The notes below the pieces were generated by a model that was not told where the DNA came from, ran no database searches, and saw only the letters and a list, made by a program, of their open reading frames with translations. Positions 17,950 through 27,471 of a DNA stretch of 64,000 bases are shown piece after piece (positions within the stretch are counted from its first letter, which is position 1; each line of letters begins with the position of its first letter). This DNA comes from Mycobacterium sp. 852014-52450_SCH5900713. Lineage in GTDB: Bacteria > Actinomycetota > Actinomycetes > Mycobacteriales > Mycobacteriaceae. Made by a program: the position numbers and the translations under genes. The stretch lies in NCBI RefSeq assembly GCF_001667075.1, contig NZ_LZIL01000050.1:124001-188000 (forward strand), in the 5' to 3' direction.

Positions 17950-19178
17950 CGCGGCCGCGCGGCCTCGATGAGCCCCGCCATCCCGTAGCCATCTTGGGCG
18001 CACACCCCGTCGCAAGCGCGGCATTGTCGGCGGCCGGCGTCACCGACTATGTGGTCCTGGACGGGCCGGCGTCGGCGGTACAGGCAAGGTTCGACGACGT
18101 CACGGATAGCTGGCTGCTGACGACGTCCGCGGGCGAGGATGTGCGGGCGCGTGCCGTGATCGCCGCCGATGGGACGCCCTTCGCCCCCTGGCTCCCGGAC
18201 ATCGCGGGCCGCGACCACTTCCTGGGCGCGTCGTTTCACGCCGCCGCCTGGGACCCCGACTTCGATCCGTCCAGTAAGCGCATCGCGGTGGTCGGCACCG
18301 ACACCGCCGCCGGTCACCACCTCGGCCGGCTGATCGAGGTGGCGGCGTCCGTCACCGTCTTCGCCCACTCGCCCCGCCGGGTGGTCACCGAACTCCCGCT
18401 GTGGCCAACCCGGGCCACGCGCTGGCTGCGTCGCCGCATCCGGCCACCCGCCGCAGGCCCCCGCGTCAAGCTGGCCGGGTCGGCGATCGAGGCGGTGACC
18501 GCATCAGGCATCCGCGCCGGCGATGGCGCCGAGCACCGCGTCGACGCCATCGTCTACGGCACCGGCTTCTCGATCCCCGAAGAGCCGTCCGATCGCACGC
18601 TGATCGGTGCCGGCGGGCTGACCATCCGGCAGGCCTGGCACGACGGCATGGAGCCCTTCTACGGCGTGGCGGCTCGCGGCTTCCCCAACTACTTCTTCAT
18701 CACCGGGCCCGACACCGACGCGCGGGTACGCTACATCGCCGACTGCCTGCGACTGATGGACCGCACGGGCAGCACCCGCATCGAGGTGCGCGCCAGCAGC
18801 CTGGGGGTGTTCAACGAGCGGGCCCAGCTCACAGCCGACCAGGCTCCTCCGGTGGCATCCGCCTTCGACCTGTCGGCCAGCGCGCCCGAGCGCGGCGACA
18901 CCTATGACGGCGCGGCAACGCTGGAAATCGGCGGCGCCAGCCATCCGGTGCGGGTCCGGCTCACCGGGCACCTCGACCCGATCGACGGCCGCTACCACTG
19001 GCAGGGAACGGTATTCGGTTCGCCATCGCGGCCACTGCCGGACGAGGCGCTCAGGCAAGCGCGGACCGCGACGTTGACGGTGGGCCGGCGCCGCGCCCCC
19101 GCGCGCATCGTCGAGCAGACGCCGTGGGGGACGCACTCGGTCGCCGGAGTGGGCGCCCCGCCCTACGCCCCCAACTGA
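17946..19178 (+). CDS. Degenerate flavin-monooxygenase-like protein with C-terminal DUF4873-type domain (Rv0943c-like)
   Basis: The GTG start overlaps the preceding stop by 4 bp. The middle of the 410-residue protein resembles Baeyer-Villiger/flavin monooxygenases (AVIAADGTPFAPWLPDIAG, FLGASFHAAAWD, DAIVYGTGFSIP, FYGVAARGFPNYFFITGP). The two dinucleotide-binding glycine motifs are eroded: VAILGAHPVASAAL replaces GxGxxG, and the second reads AVVGTDTAAGHHLG. From about residue 310 a separate beta-rich domain follows (YDGAATLEIGGASHPVRVRL). It may be a flavin-poor partner of the upstream diiron protein rather than a full enzyme. Length exceeds my memory of Rv0943c. Confidence 0.78.
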   Translation: MTRPRGLDEPRHPVAILGAHPVASAALSAAGVTDYVVLDGPASAVQARFDDVTDSWLLTTSAGEDVRARAVIAADGTPFAPWLPDIAGRDHFLGASFHAAAWDPDFDPSSKRIAVVGTDTAAGHHLGRLIEVAASVTVFAHSPRRVVTELPLWPTRATRWLRRRIRPPAAGPRVKLAGSAIEAVTASGIRAGDGAEHRVDAIVYGTGFSIPEEPSDRTLIGAGGLTIRQAWHDGMEPFYGVAARGFPNYFFITGPDTDARVRYIADCLRLMDRTGSTRIEVRASSLGVFNERAQLTADQAPPVASAFDLSASAPERGDTYDGAATLEIGGASHPVRVRLTGHLDPIDGRYHWQGTVFGSPSRPLPDEALRQARTATLTVGRRRAPARIVEQTPWGTHSVAGVGAPPYAPN

Positions 19179-19493
19179 TCGACTGCTTTCCGCTGCTCAT
19201 CGCGCTATTTCTTCGAACACAAGGCCGCGTTTGGGGGCAGCCGGTAGGTGGTAAACCCGGGGGGTGCGCGCGCAGCGCGGCGAAGTCGAACAATGTGTTC
19301 GGCGCGGTAGAGGCGGGGGCCTCGAACGGGTGGGGACTAGCACGCGCCTCACTCATACCGGGCCGCCCGTGGCGTGTGCCCCGGCCGCGCCCCCGGTGGG
19401 CCGCGATTTCTGGCGGCGTCCAACCCGGTCGACCCGAATTAGACTTTTGCCGCCGAGGGCGGATACTCAAGCAGTTGGCCCGGCAGAAATTCG
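19179..19493. other. Intergenic region before the STAS operon
   Basis: No supported gene. GC-rich sequence with hairpin potential around 19366-19402; the promoter for the 38-codon ORF and STAS gene should lie near the right end. Confidence 0.4.
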
Positions 19494-19503
19494 AGGAGCA
19501 GCG

Positions 19504-19620
19504 ATGAAACCGGACGACAAGACCCAGCTGGAAAGCCGGATTGCGACGTCGCCTCCGTTTCGGACACCGTGTGCGCCTCGACTTGCCGGGCCCGCGAAGG
19601 CGAAGGGGTTGCGGTGGTGA
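19504..19620 (+). CDS. Small ORF (38 codons) coupled to STAS-ATPase gene
   Basis: The ATG at 19504 has a strong GAGGAG ribosome site 5 nt upstream. The encoded 38-residue peptide is basic in its second half and ends KAKGLRW. Its TGA overlaps the GTG of the next gene in a GTGA arrangement (19617-19620), the classical layout of translational coupling. It may be a leader peptide whose translation controls the downstream protein, or a true small protein. I recognise no family. Confidence 0.5.
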   Translation: MKPDDKTQLESRIATSPPFRTPCAPRLAGPAKAKGLRW

Positions 19621-20381
19621 GCTCGGTAGCTGAGTCCCCCAGCTCGCTGGCCGTCGCGACGCGGACGGATCAATCGGTGGCGATTTTGACCGTCGACGGC
19701 GTGCTCGACACCACCAACTCGTCGGCGCTCCGCGACCACATCCTGCAGGCCACGCAGGGCGAGCCTGTCGCCGTCATCGTCAACATCTCCGCGCTCAAGG
19801 TGCTCGCCGAATTGGCGTGGTCGACCTTCATCGGCGCGCACTGGCAGGTTCGCGGCAACCCCAACGTTCCGATCGTGCTGGTATGCGCGCACCGCGGGAC
19901 ACGCGAGGCGATCACCCGCAGCGGCGTCGCCTACTTCATGCCGGTCTACTCGACCGAGAAGGCGGCGATGAAGGCGCTCGGTCAGCAGAGCCGGCGCGCC
20001 GTGCGCCGTGCCGACGCCCAGCTGCCCGCCGACCTGACCAGCCTGCGCGAATCGCGTCGCCTGGTCCGCGAATGGCTCACCGCCTGGTCGCAATCCACAC
20101 TCATCCCGGTCGCGTTGGTTGTGGTCAACGTGTTCGTCGAGAACGTGCTGGAACACACCGCGAGCTTCCCCGTAGTGCGGATCGAGAGCCATGGCGCGAC
20201 GGCCACCATCGCGGTATCCGACGGCAGCCACGCCCCGGCGGTGCGGCTGCCGTCGCCGGCGAACGGCATCGACGTGTCCGGCCTGGCCATCGTCGACGCG
20301 TTGTCGCGCGCGTGGGGCAGCACGCCCACCGCGTCCGGCAAGACGGTGTGGGCGGTCATCGGGCCCGAAAACCAGCTCTGA
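19617..20381 (+). CDS. STAS domain plus HATPase (RsbW-type) regulatory protein (Rv0941c-like)
   Basis: Residues about 1-115 form a STAS domain like anti-sigma-factor antagonists (SVAILTVDGVLDTTNSSALR). Residues about 140-250 form a GHKL ATPase of the anti-sigma kinase type, with an N-box-like VVNVFVENVLEHT and a G-box-like DVSGLAIVDALSRAWG. Antagonist and kinase modules are therefore fused in one 254-residue chain, suggesting a self-contained partner-switching protein; the cognate sigma factor is not nearby. The STAS segment keeps no clear phosphorylatable Ser-Thr pair that I can assign. The GTG at 19617 is chosen for its 4-bp overlap with the upstream small ORF. Confidence 0.82.
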   Translation: MSSVAESPSSLAVATRTDQSVAILTVDGVLDTTNSSALRDHILQATQGEPVAVIVNISALKVLAELAWSTFIGAHWQVRGNPNVPIVLVCAHRGTREAITRSGVAYFMPVYSTEKAAMKALGQQSRRAVRRADAQLPADLTSLRESRRLVREWLTAWSQSTLIPVALVVVNVFVENVLEHTASFPVVRIESHGATATIAVSDGSHAPAVRLPSPANGIDVSGLAIVDALSRAWGSTPTASGKTVWAVIGPENQL

Positions 20382-20418
20382 CGCCTTATTGTGCTGGGAA
20401 CCCGGGCACGGGTAGAAC

Positions 20419-20432
20419 TAGAACACGTTCTA
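20419..20432. promoter_or_regulatory. KstR-type operator
   Basis: TAGAACACGTTCTA, identical to the box at 919-932, ends 38 bp before the GTG start of the following LLM gene. An overlapping extra half-site (GTAGAACTAGAAC) lies just upstream. Confidence 0.85.
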
Positions 20433-20470
20433 ATCTCGTGTGACGACCCGTTTCCAGGAAGGCAGATGAC

Positions 20471-21337
20471 GTGCGGTTCACCTACGCGGAGGCGATGACC
20501 GACCACAGGTATTACATCCCGCTGGCCCAGGCGGCCGAGGCTGCCGGGTACCACGCCATGACGATCGCCGACAGCATCGCCTACCCCTTCGAATCCGACT
20601 CGAAGTACCCGTACACCCCCGACGGCGATCGCGAGTTTTTGGACGGCAAGGAGTTCATCGAAACCTTTGTGCTGACAGCGGCATTGGGGGCGGTGACGAC
20701 GAAGCTGCACTTCAACTTCTTCGTCCTCAAGCTGCCCATCCGGCCGCCGGCGCTGGTGGCCAAGCAGATCGGATCGTTGGCCGCGCTGACCAACAACCGG
20801 GTGGGCTTCGGTGTCGGCACCAGCCCATGGCCGGAGGACTACGAACTGCTGGGCGTCCCGTTCGCCAAGCGCGGCAAGCGCATGGACGAATGCATCGAAA
20901 TCATTCAGGGGCTTACCAGCGGCGACTACTTCGAATTCCACGGCGAGTTCTACGACATCCCGAAGACCAAGATGACGCCGGCCCCCACCGAGCCCATACC
21001 GGTGCTGATCGGCGGGCATGCCGACGCCGCGCTGCGGCGCGCGGCCCGGCTGGACGGCTGGATGCACGGCGGCGGTGACCCGGAAGAACTCGACGGTCTC
21101 ATTGCCAAGCTCAAGCGATACCGCGAAGAAGCCGGCAAGACCGGGCCGTTCCAGATCCACGTCATCTCGGCCGACGCGTACACCGTGGATGGCATCAAAC
21201 GGCTCGAAGACAAGGGCGTCACCGACGCCATCGTCGGATTCCGCATCCCCTACATCAAGGGCAACGACACCGAGCCGCTGGAGAACAAGATCCGCAACCT
21301 CGAGATGTTCGCCGAGAACGTCATCGCGAAGGTCTAG
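20471..21337 (+). CDS. LLM-class F420-dependent oxidoreductase (Rv0940c-like)
   Basis: The 288-residue protein is a luciferase-like flavin/F420 oxidoreductase: [19 protein letters not shown] start, [20 protein letters not shown] and the [18 protein letters not shown] loop. AGGAAGG lies 8 nt before the GTG. A KstR-type operator in the promoter predicts derepression during sterol catabolism, as for Rv0940c. It probably acts on a sterol-derived acyl or ring intermediate, but nothing in the sequence names it. Confidence 0.9.
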   Translation: MRFTYAEAMTDHRYYIPLAQAAEAAGYHAMTIADSIAYPFESDSKYPYTPDGDREFLDGKEFIETFVLTAALGAVTTKLHFNFFVLKLPIRPPALVAKQIGSLAALTNNRVGFGVGTSPWPEDYELLGVPFAKRGKRMDECIEIIQGLTSGDYFEFHGEFYDIPKTKMTPAPTEPIPVLIGGHADAALRRAARLDGWMHGGGDPEELDGLIAKLKRYREEAGKTGPFQIHVISADAYTVDGIKRLEDKGVTDAIVGFRIPYIKGNDTEPLENKIRNLEMFAENVIAKV

Positions 21338-21344
21338 CCAACGG

Positions 21345-22151
21345 TCACAGCGGATCCCACTTCGGAGCCCGCTTCTCCCGGTGCGCCTTGGCCGCCTCGG
21401 CCGGGTTGTTGGTGAAACCGCTGAGGATCTGGGTGCGGTTCTCGATCTCGATGGCATGCCGCAAGCTAGGCGCGTCCAGTGCCGCGTTGAGCCCGATCTT
21501 GGTCTGCCACACGCCGTAGGCGTTGTTCTCCGCGATCGACCGGGCGACCTTCAGCGCGGCCGTCATCAGCTGGTCGGGGGCAACCACCTCGTGCACCAGC
21601 TTGATGCGGTAGGCCTCGGCCGCGTCGATGATGCGGCCGGTCAGCATGAGTTCGCGAGCCACTCCCGCGCCGACGATCTTCGGCAGCAGATAGCTGGTGC
21701 CCATGTCCATCGACGAGAAGCCCGCCTTGATGAACGCCGAGGAGAACCGGGCCTGGTCGGAAGCGACACGGATGTCGGAGACCAGTGCGAACGCCAGCCC
21801 TCCCCCGACGGCGACGCCGTTGACGGCGGCGATCACCGGGATGGGCAGCTCGTAGATCCGGGTGAACAGTTCGGCCAGGCGGACCTGGGAGTCGTAGTTG
21901 ACCTTGAACGGCGGGGTCGAGGGCCTTGGGCTGGTCCACGGCTCCCCGGTGCCGCTCAAGTCGGCCCCGGCGCAGAATCCGCGTCCGGCGCCGGTCAGGA
22001 TCGCGGCCCTGAACTCGCCGCCGCTGAGGGCGTCCAAGGCACGCTCCACGCCATCGATCAGCGATCCGTCGATGGCGTTCAGGCGCTCCGGGCGGTTCAA
22101 GACGATGCGGGCGATGTCGCCTTCGAGGTTTTCCAATTCCACTGCGGGCAT
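21345..22151 (-). CDS. Enoyl-CoA hydratase/isomerase family protein (crotonase)
   Basis: A 268-residue crotonase with the CoA-binding and oxyanion-hole motifs [26 protein letters not shown] and [16 protein letters not shown]. The second acid position is in [13 protein letters not shown], where Asp rather than Glu is near the active site, more like isomerases or non-hydratase members than classical hydratases. It is convergent with the LLM gene (7 bp between ends) and divergent from the methyltransferase. Substrate unknown. Confidence 0.88.
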   Translation of the reverse strand: MPAVELENLEGDIARIVLNRPERLNAIDGSLIDGVERALDALSGGEFRAAILTGAGRGFCAGADLSGTGEPWTSPRPSTPPFKVNYDSQVRLAELFTRIYELPIPVIAAVNGVAVGGGLAFALVSDIRVASDQARFSSAFIKAGFSSMDMGTSYLLPKIVGAGVARELMLTGRIIDAAEAYRIKLVHEVVAPDQLMTAALKVARSIAENNAYGVWQTKIGLNAALDAPSLRHAIEIENRTQILSGFTNNPAEAAKAHREKRAPKWDPL

Positions 22152-22226
22152 ACGAGAAACCGTAAGCGACGCGCTATTCACCGACGGGGCATACCGTGGT
22201 TTGGCCGCCACATCGAAGGAGAAACC

Positions 22227-23144
22227 ATGGCACGAACCGAAGGTGACAGCTGGGACCTGGCCAACAGCGTGGGAGCGACGGCCACTATGGTCGCCGCGGC
22301 CAGGGCCGCCGCGAGCAAGCGTCCGCAGCCGGTCATCACCGACGACTTCGCCGAACCGCTGGTACGTGCCGTCGGGTTGGACGTGTTCAGCAAGCTGGCC
22401 AGCGGCGAACTGGATTCCGACGAGCTCGAGCGGAGCGTCGGGTTCCACCGGATGGTCGACACTTTCGCCGCCCGCGCCCGGTACTTCGATGACTATTTCG
22501 CGGCGGCCGGCCAGGCGGGGCTGCTGCAGGTGGTGATCGTGGCTTCGGGACTGGATTCCCGCGCCTACCGGCTGCGCTGGCCGATCGGCACGACGGTGTA
22601 CGAGATCGATCAGCCCGAGGTGATCGCGTTCAAGGCGGCGACGATGTCCGAGATCGGGGCGGCGCCCACCGCGAAGCTTCGCGAGGTGGGGATCGATCTG
22701 CGTGACGACTGGCCGGCGGCGCTGCAGGAGGCCGGTTTCGATCCGGCCCATCCCACGGCCTGGCTCGCCGAGGGGGTGCTCATCGGATGGCTGCCCCCCG
22801 AGGCCGAGGTTCGGCTGCTGGACTCCATCATCCCGCTGTCCGCCGAGGGCAGCAGGTTCGCCGCCGACTACGGAACGGTGACCGGAACTTCGCCGGAGGC
22901 CCAGGAACAGGCCCGGGTCATGAACGAAGGCTGGCGACGGTGGGGGCTCGACATGGACCTCGGCAAGCTGTCCTACCCGGGCGAGCACACCGACGTCGCC
23001 GCGCATCTTCACGAGAACGGTTGGGACATCACCGAATCCCGGCTCACCGATCTGTTCTCCGCCGCCGGGTTACCGGAGTTGGGACAGGCCGCGCAGCGGG
23101 TTCCGGCCACCACGATCAAATTCGTGCGGGCCGTGCGGCTTTAG
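22227..23144 (+). CDS. SAM-dependent methyltransferase, TIGR00027/LCMT-like mycobacterial family
   Basis: The 305-residue sequence carries the family signature: [20 protein letters not shown] at the N-terminus, [10 protein letters not shown], then the SAM-binding [18 protein letters not shown] and [12 protein letters not shown], followed by [19 protein letters not shown]. Mycobacteria have many paralogues of this putative O-methyltransferase family and substrates are mostly unknown. AAGGAG precedes the ATG at 22227. The last 4 bp overlap the convergent FAH-MBL gene. Confidence 0.92.
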   Translation: MARTEGDSWDLANSVGATATMVAAARAAASKRPQPVITDDFAEPLVRAVGLDVFSKLASGELDSDELERSVGFHRMVDTFAARARYFDDYFAAAGQAGLLQVVIVASGLDSRAYRLRWPIGTTVYEIDQPEVIAFKAATMSEIGAAPTAKLREVGIDLRDDWPAALQEAGFDPAHPTAWLAEGVLIGWLPPEAEVRLLDSIIPLSAEGSRFAADYGTVTGTSPEAQEQARVMNEGWRRWGLDMDLGKLSYPGEHTDVAAHLHENGWDITESRLTDLFSAAGLPELGQAAQRVPATTIKFVRAVRL

Positions 23145-25078
23145 CCCCGCTTGGCCAGCCACTCGGCCTGCATCACCAGCAGGGCCATGACCTCCAGCTG
23201 CGGGGTGTCGGGGTCGAGTTCGCGGTAGCGCTGGTAGACGTTGACGACCACCCGCTCCGCGTCCAGCCAGGTCGCATACTCACCGAGGTCGATGGTGTCC
23301 GCCGCTTCGGACCACGACTGCCCCCGGCGGTAGGCGGCCTCAGCTTGTTCGGAGACGTGCGCGAGATACCCACGGACACCGCGGATTCCGTCCGGGTCGC
23401 TGACCGGGCCATGGCCTGGCACCACTGTCGGCGCGTCGAGCGCGATCATCGCGTCGCACGCGGCGATCCAGTTGGCGATCGGGCCGGCCCACACGATCGG
23501 GGTGCAGCCGATGAACAACAGGTCGCCACCGAAGAGGACCCCCGCGTCGGGCACATGGACCACCGAATCCGCGGCGGTGTGCGCGGGCCCCAGGTTCAGC
23601 AGTTCGACGCGCCGCCCACCCACCTCGATGGTCAGCTCACGGTCGAACGTCCGATCCGCGTTGCGCACCGTAATGCCGCTGAAGTCGAAGTGCCCGAATC
23701 GGTCTCGCGTGTAGGGGGTGGCAACCGGCCCGAGGTTCGCGGTCTGCGCCATCGCCAGCATTTCGGGCGCCATCCCGTGCGCGATCTCCTCGGCGGTGCC
23801 CTGCGCGGCGATGATCCGCACCGAGGCGTCGAGCAGCTGGTTGCCGTGGGTGTGGTCCCCGTTCGAGTGGGTGATCAGGGCGTCGGTGATAGGTGCCGAC
23901 GAGGTGATATCCCGCATCGCGGTGAGCATTTCGCGCGTCAGCGCCAGGTCGAACAGGGTGTCGACGAGCAGGGACGCCCCCTCGCCGGCGACCAGCCCGG
24001 CGTTGCTCCACCCATAGCCCCCGTCCGGCAGCGTCCACGCCCACACCCGGTCGGCGACCTGGTGCAGGCCGCGCGTGTAGGGCACCTTCGCGGGCGCCCG
24101 GTTCACCCGCCGCGGGGCGGGCGCCGCGTCCGGATTGGGCCGAGCCGCCAGGGGATGCGGTGCGCCGCTGGCGCGCACGGTTTGCCGGGTCTCGCCGAGC
24201 CCCTGAACCTGGAGGGTGACGACGTCGCCGTCGTGCAGCCAGCCGGGGAACGAGTCCAGCGCCGTCGGGTTCAGGTGCTCGACCAGCGTGCAGGTCGGCA
24301 CGGTGCCGGAGCCGATGACGTCGCCGGGGACGAGCGACACGCCGCGCGACGCGTAGGAGATGACTTCGCCGAAGGTCCAATCCATTTGGGCGGTCGATCC
24401 GGACCCGATCACGGTGTCGTTGACCAGGGCGGTAACCCGCAGGTCGAGCCTGCCGTCCCGCCGGTAGGGCTCGAGCTCGTCGGGCGTCACCAAGTATGGG
24501 CCCAGGGTGACGCCGCTGTCTTTGCCCTTGCCCTGCCCAATGCCGAGTTGGCTTTCCATTTGCTGCAGGTCACGCGCGGACCAGTCGTTGAAGATGGTGT
24601 AGCCGATGATGGCGCGTTCGGCTTCCTCGACCGAGAGGTCCCGCCCACCCGTTCCGATGACCGCGGCGATCTCCAGTTCGAAGTCCTGCCAAGCACTCCC
24701 GGGCGCGGTGGGGGCGTCGTCGTAGGGTCCCAGAACCGTTGCTGGGCAGGCGAAATAAAACGCCGGTATCCGGTACCAACTGTCGGCGAGCGTTCGCCCG
24801 GCGCCCAGCGCGGCCTGGCAGTTGCGCATGTGGTCCAGAAAGCACAGCGAGTCCCGGATGGACGGCGGCCGCGGGATCGGTGGCAAGAGCCGCACCGCGG
24901 CCAGGGGCACGGTGGCCGCCGGTGCGCGCAGCGCCTCCTCGCCGGCCGCGCGCAACCCGTCGGCGCCACGGCCGATCAGGCCGAGCAGCGTCACGCCGGC
25001 GGGCATCGCGTGGATGGCGTCACCGGAGAGCACCCCGGTGCGTTCACCGTCGGCGTCCAGGTAGGTCACCCATTTCAT
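23141..25078 (-). CDS. Fusion of fumarylacetoacetate-hydrolase and metallo-beta-lactamase-fold domains (Rv0939-like)
   Basis: Residues about 1-300 are an FAH-family enzyme ([18 protein letters not shown] with the metal-binding acidic residues, [24 protein letters not shown]), typical of 2-hydroxyhepta-2,4-diene-dioate isomerases and acylpyruvases. Residues about 340-560 are an MBL domain with [11 protein letters not shown] (middle His replaced by Asn), [16 protein letters not shown] and VVPGHGP. The 645 residues match Rv0939. The ATG overlaps the ligD stop by 4 bp, so the fusion enzyme is co-translated with the NHEJ ligase. Both activities look intact; substrates are unknown. Confidence 0.9.
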   Translation of the reverse strand: MKWVTYLDADGERTGVLSGDAIHAMPAGVTLLGLIGRGADGLRAAGEEALRAPAATVPLAAVRLLPPIPRPPSIRDSLCFLDHMRNCQAALGAGRTLADSWYRIPAFYFACPATVLGPYDDAPTAPGSAWQDFELEIAAVIGTGGRDLSVEEAERAIIGYTIFNDWSARDLQQMESQLGIGQGKGKDSGVTLGPYLVTPDELEPYRRDGRLDLRVTALVNDTVIGSGSTAQMDWTFGEVISYASRGVSLVPGDVIGSGTVPTCTLVEHLNPTALDSFPGWLHDGDVVTLQVQGLGETRQTVRASGAPHPLAARPNPDAAPAPRRVNRAPAKVPYTRGLHQVADRVWAWTLPDGGYGWSNAGLVAGEGASLLVDTLFDLALTREMLTAMRDITSSAPITDALITHSNGDHTHGNQLLDASVRIIAAQGTAEEIAHGMAPEMLAMAQTANLGPVATPYTRDRFGHFDFSGITVRNADRTFDRELTIEVGGRRVELLNLGPAHTAADSVVHVPDAGVLFGGDLLFIGCTPIVWAGPIANWIAACDAMIALDAPTVVPGHGPVSDPDGIRGVRGYLAHVSEQAEAAYRRGQSWSEAADTIDLGEYATWLDAERVVVNVYQRYRELDPDTPQLEVMALLVMQAEWLAKRG

Positions 25079-27345
25079 TCGCGCACCACCTCACTCGGTT
25101 CCTTATCCGGTCGCAGGCCGCGCCAGCTCGATTGGCGTAGCCGGTCATCGGGGGTCCACTCGCTGTAGCGCACCTCCCCCACCAGCACCGCCTCGACGTA
25201 GGTCACGCCCCTGGCCTCGCCGCGGGGAAGCGGTGGGGTGAAGGGGGATCGGTCGGTGTGCAGCGGCGCCAGGGTCTTCTTCAGGTTCGCCAGGTCACGT
25301 TCGGTGAACCCGGTGCCGACCCGTCCGGCGAAGTGCAGTCCGCCGTCGGTCGGAATGCCCATCAGCAGCGAGCCGATGCCGCTGCTGCGGCCGCCCTCTC
25401 CCGCCTTCCAGCCGCCGATGACGACTTCCTGGGTGTTCCAATGCTTGTCCTTGATCCAGGACGCCGAGCGTCGACCCGGCTGATAGGTGGAGTCGCGCTT
25501 CTTGGCGACCACGCCCTCCCAGCCGTGCTTGGCAGAGTGCTCCAGCGCCTGTTTCCCATCGCCCGGCAACAACTCCGGGACGATGAGGTCGCTGCCGCTC
25601 GCGAGCGTTTCCAACAACTTTCGGCGGTCCTGGTAGCGGGCCCTCAGCAGGGAACGGCCGTCGAGATACAGCACATCGAATGCCCAGAATTCCACTCGGC
25701 TGCCGCGTCCGCGGTTCTGCATCGCGTGAAAGCTCGGCACTCCTGCGGCGTCCAAGACGACGGCCTCGCCGTCGAGCACCACGTGATGGTCGGCGAGATC
25801 TGCTGCTAGCGAACCTAATTGAGGGTATTCGTTGGTGACCTCGCGTCCGCGCCGCGACCTCACCCGCAGGGCGCCGTGGTCGATTTCGACCAGCAGCCGG
25901 TAGCCGTCCCACTTGCCTTCGAAGGCCCACTGGCTCGCCTTGCGCGCCGACACCGAGCCGTGGGTGGCGAGCATGGGCGCTATCCCGTCGAAGTCGAAGA
26001 CCTTCTGGTCTTTCATCCGGTGCGCCAGCCACTGGTCACCGTTGGTCTGGATCAGCGCATAGCGGCCGGAAACCTTGCTGCCATGCAGATTGACGATGAC
26101 CTCACCCTTTTCGGCGGAGTCATTAAACTTCTCCGTCTCATAAGTCCCGGAGTCCCAGATGATCACCTTGCCGGCCCCGTACTCCCCCTTGGGGATGTTG
26201 CCCTCGAAGCTGCCGTACTCCAGCGGATGATCCTCGGTGTGCACCGCCAGGTGGTTCACCGAGGTGGTTTCGGGCAGGTTCTTCGGCACCGCCCACGACA
26301 CCAGCACGCCGTCGCGCTCCAGCCGGAAGTCGTAGTGCAGCCGACGGGCATGGTGTTCCTGGATGACGAAGGAATTGCCCTGGCCCGTGGTCGGTTTCGT
26401 CCGGGGGACCGGCTCCGGAGTTTTCGACGCGTCCCGCATGCTGCGGTACTTGGTCAACCGGTCCGAGACGGCGACGTCGTTGTCCAGCGCCGCCAGCAGA
26501 TCGCCGTCGCGCGCCACCCGGTCCAGCACCTCGTCGTAGCGCAATTGACGCAGCGACCCCGGAGCGGCGAGTTCCTCCCAAGTGCGCGGCGCCGCCACCG
26601 TCGGATGTTCGCGCCCGCGCAACGAATACGGCGCGATGGTCGTCTTCGCCCCGTTGTTCTGGCTCCAGTCCAAAAACACCTTTCCCGCGCGCAGGCTCCG
26701 GGTCATGGTCGACGTGACCAGCTTCGGCATCGACTTTTCCAGTTGCTGGGCAACCCGTTTCGCCAACACCGTCGCCCCCTTGCTGCTCACCGGCTCCGCC
26801 AGCGGTGCGTAGAGGTGCAGGCCTTTGCTGCCGCTGGTGAGCGGAAACAGGGTCAGCCCGATTCCGCCGATGAGATCGCGCACGGCATGGGCCACCTCGG
26901 CGAGCTGGGCCATGGTCACGCCTTCACCGGGGTCGAGGTCGAACACCAATCGGGTGGCGGGACCGGGCTTGAGCTCTTCCGCTTTGCTTCGGGTCCACTC
27001 GGCGACGAACCGCCATTGCGGCACGTGTACTTCCAGCGCCGCTTGTTGCGCGATCCAGGCCAGCCCTTCGGGGCTGTCGATGATCGGATACGTCGTGGTT
27101 CCGGACCGGTGCGTGACGCTCGCGCGCGGCAGCCAGTCCGGCGCCGACGAGGCCAGTTGCTTCTCGAAGAACGAATCCTGTTCGACGCCATTGGGCCAGC
27201 GTTTGCGGGTGGCCGGGCGCCCCGCGATGTGCGGGATCATCACCTCGGCGATCCGGGTGTAGTAGTCGAAGACGTCCCGCTTGGTGGTGCCGGTGGCGGG
27301 GTAGAGCACCTTGTCGGCGTTGGTGAGCTTCACCCGCGGTGCCAT
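25075..27345 (-). CDS. ligD: Multifunctional NHEJ DNA ligase D (polymerase-nuclease-ligase)
   Basis: LigD repairs double-strand breaks with Ku. The 756 residues follow the mycobacterial order: archaeo-eukaryotic primase-type polymerase (about 1-290, metal motif LVFDLDPGEG), 3'-phosphoesterase (about 320-450, VIQEHHARRLHYDFRLE, AVHTEDHPLEYGSFEG), then ATP-dependent ligase (about 465-756) with motif I FEGKWDGYRL near residue 480 and DGEAVVLD. All three active sites look complete. It overlaps the downstream FAH-MBL gene by 4 bp. Ku lies about 5 kb away, on the far side of a polyol cassette. Confidence 0.96.
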   Translation of the reverse strand: MAPRVKLTNADKVLYPATGTTKRDVFDYYTRIAEVMIPHIAGRPATRKRWPNGVEQDSFFEKQLASSAPDWLPRASVTHRSGTTTYPIIDSPEGLAWIAQQAALEVHVPQWRFVAEWTRSKAEELKPGPATRLVFDLDPGEGVTMAQLAEVAHAVRDLIGGIGLTLFPLTSGSKGLHLYAPLAEPVSSKGATVLAKRVAQQLEKSMPKLVTSTMTRSLRAGKVFLDWSQNNGAKTTIAPYSLRGREHPTVAAPRTWEELAAPGSLRQLRYDEVLDRVARDGDLLAALDNDVAVSDRLTKYRSMRDASKTPEPVPRTKPTTGQGNSFVIQEHHARRLHYDFRLERDGVLVSWAVPKNLPETTSVNHLAVHTEDHPLEYGSFEGNIPKGEYGAGKVIIWDSGTYETEKFNDSAEKGEVIVNLHGSKVSGRYALIQTNGDQWLAHRMKDQKVFDFDGIAPMLATHGSVSARKASQWAFEGKWDGYRLLVEIDHGALRVRSRRGREVTNEYPQLGSLAADLADHHVVLDGEAVVLDAAGVPSFHAMQNRGRGSRVEFWAFDVLYLDGRSLLRARYQDRRKLLETLASGSDLIVPELLPGDGKQALEHSAKHGWEGVVAKKRDSTYQPGRRSASWIKDKHWNTQEVVIGGWKAGEGGRSSGIGSLLMGIPTDGGLHFAGRVGTGFTERDLANLKKTLAPLHTDRSPFTPPLPRGEARGVTYVEAVLVGEVRYSEWTPDDRLRQSSWRGLRPDKEPSEVVRE

Positions 27346-27354
27346 GGTGTCAAC

Positions 27355-27410
27355 TTACGCGTTTGAGCAGCGATCATGGCTTCCCACCACGGATTATGTC
27401 TCAAACGTAA
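27355..27410. promoter_or_regulatory. Inverted repeat between divergent ligD and polyol cassette
   Basis: TTAC-GC-GTTTGAG (27355-27367) mirrors CTCAAAC-GTAA (27400-27410); the 7-bp core arms are perfect and separated by 32 bp. It could be a two-site operator controlling the polyol genes, ligD or both. No regulator gene is adjacent. Confidence 0.45.
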
Positions 27411-27471
27411 ATTTGTGTGACGTCGATTACGAAGGCGTTAGACCCGCGGGCAGCCCGGGCACGGAGTACCG

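Noticed and set aside
20471..24380. Long + and - strand frames (708 and 793 codons on +, extension of the crotonase frame to 23012 on -)
   Set aside because: They are read-through of real genes into neighbouring antisense frames; homology is confined to the LLM, methyltransferase, crotonase and FAH-MBL genes.
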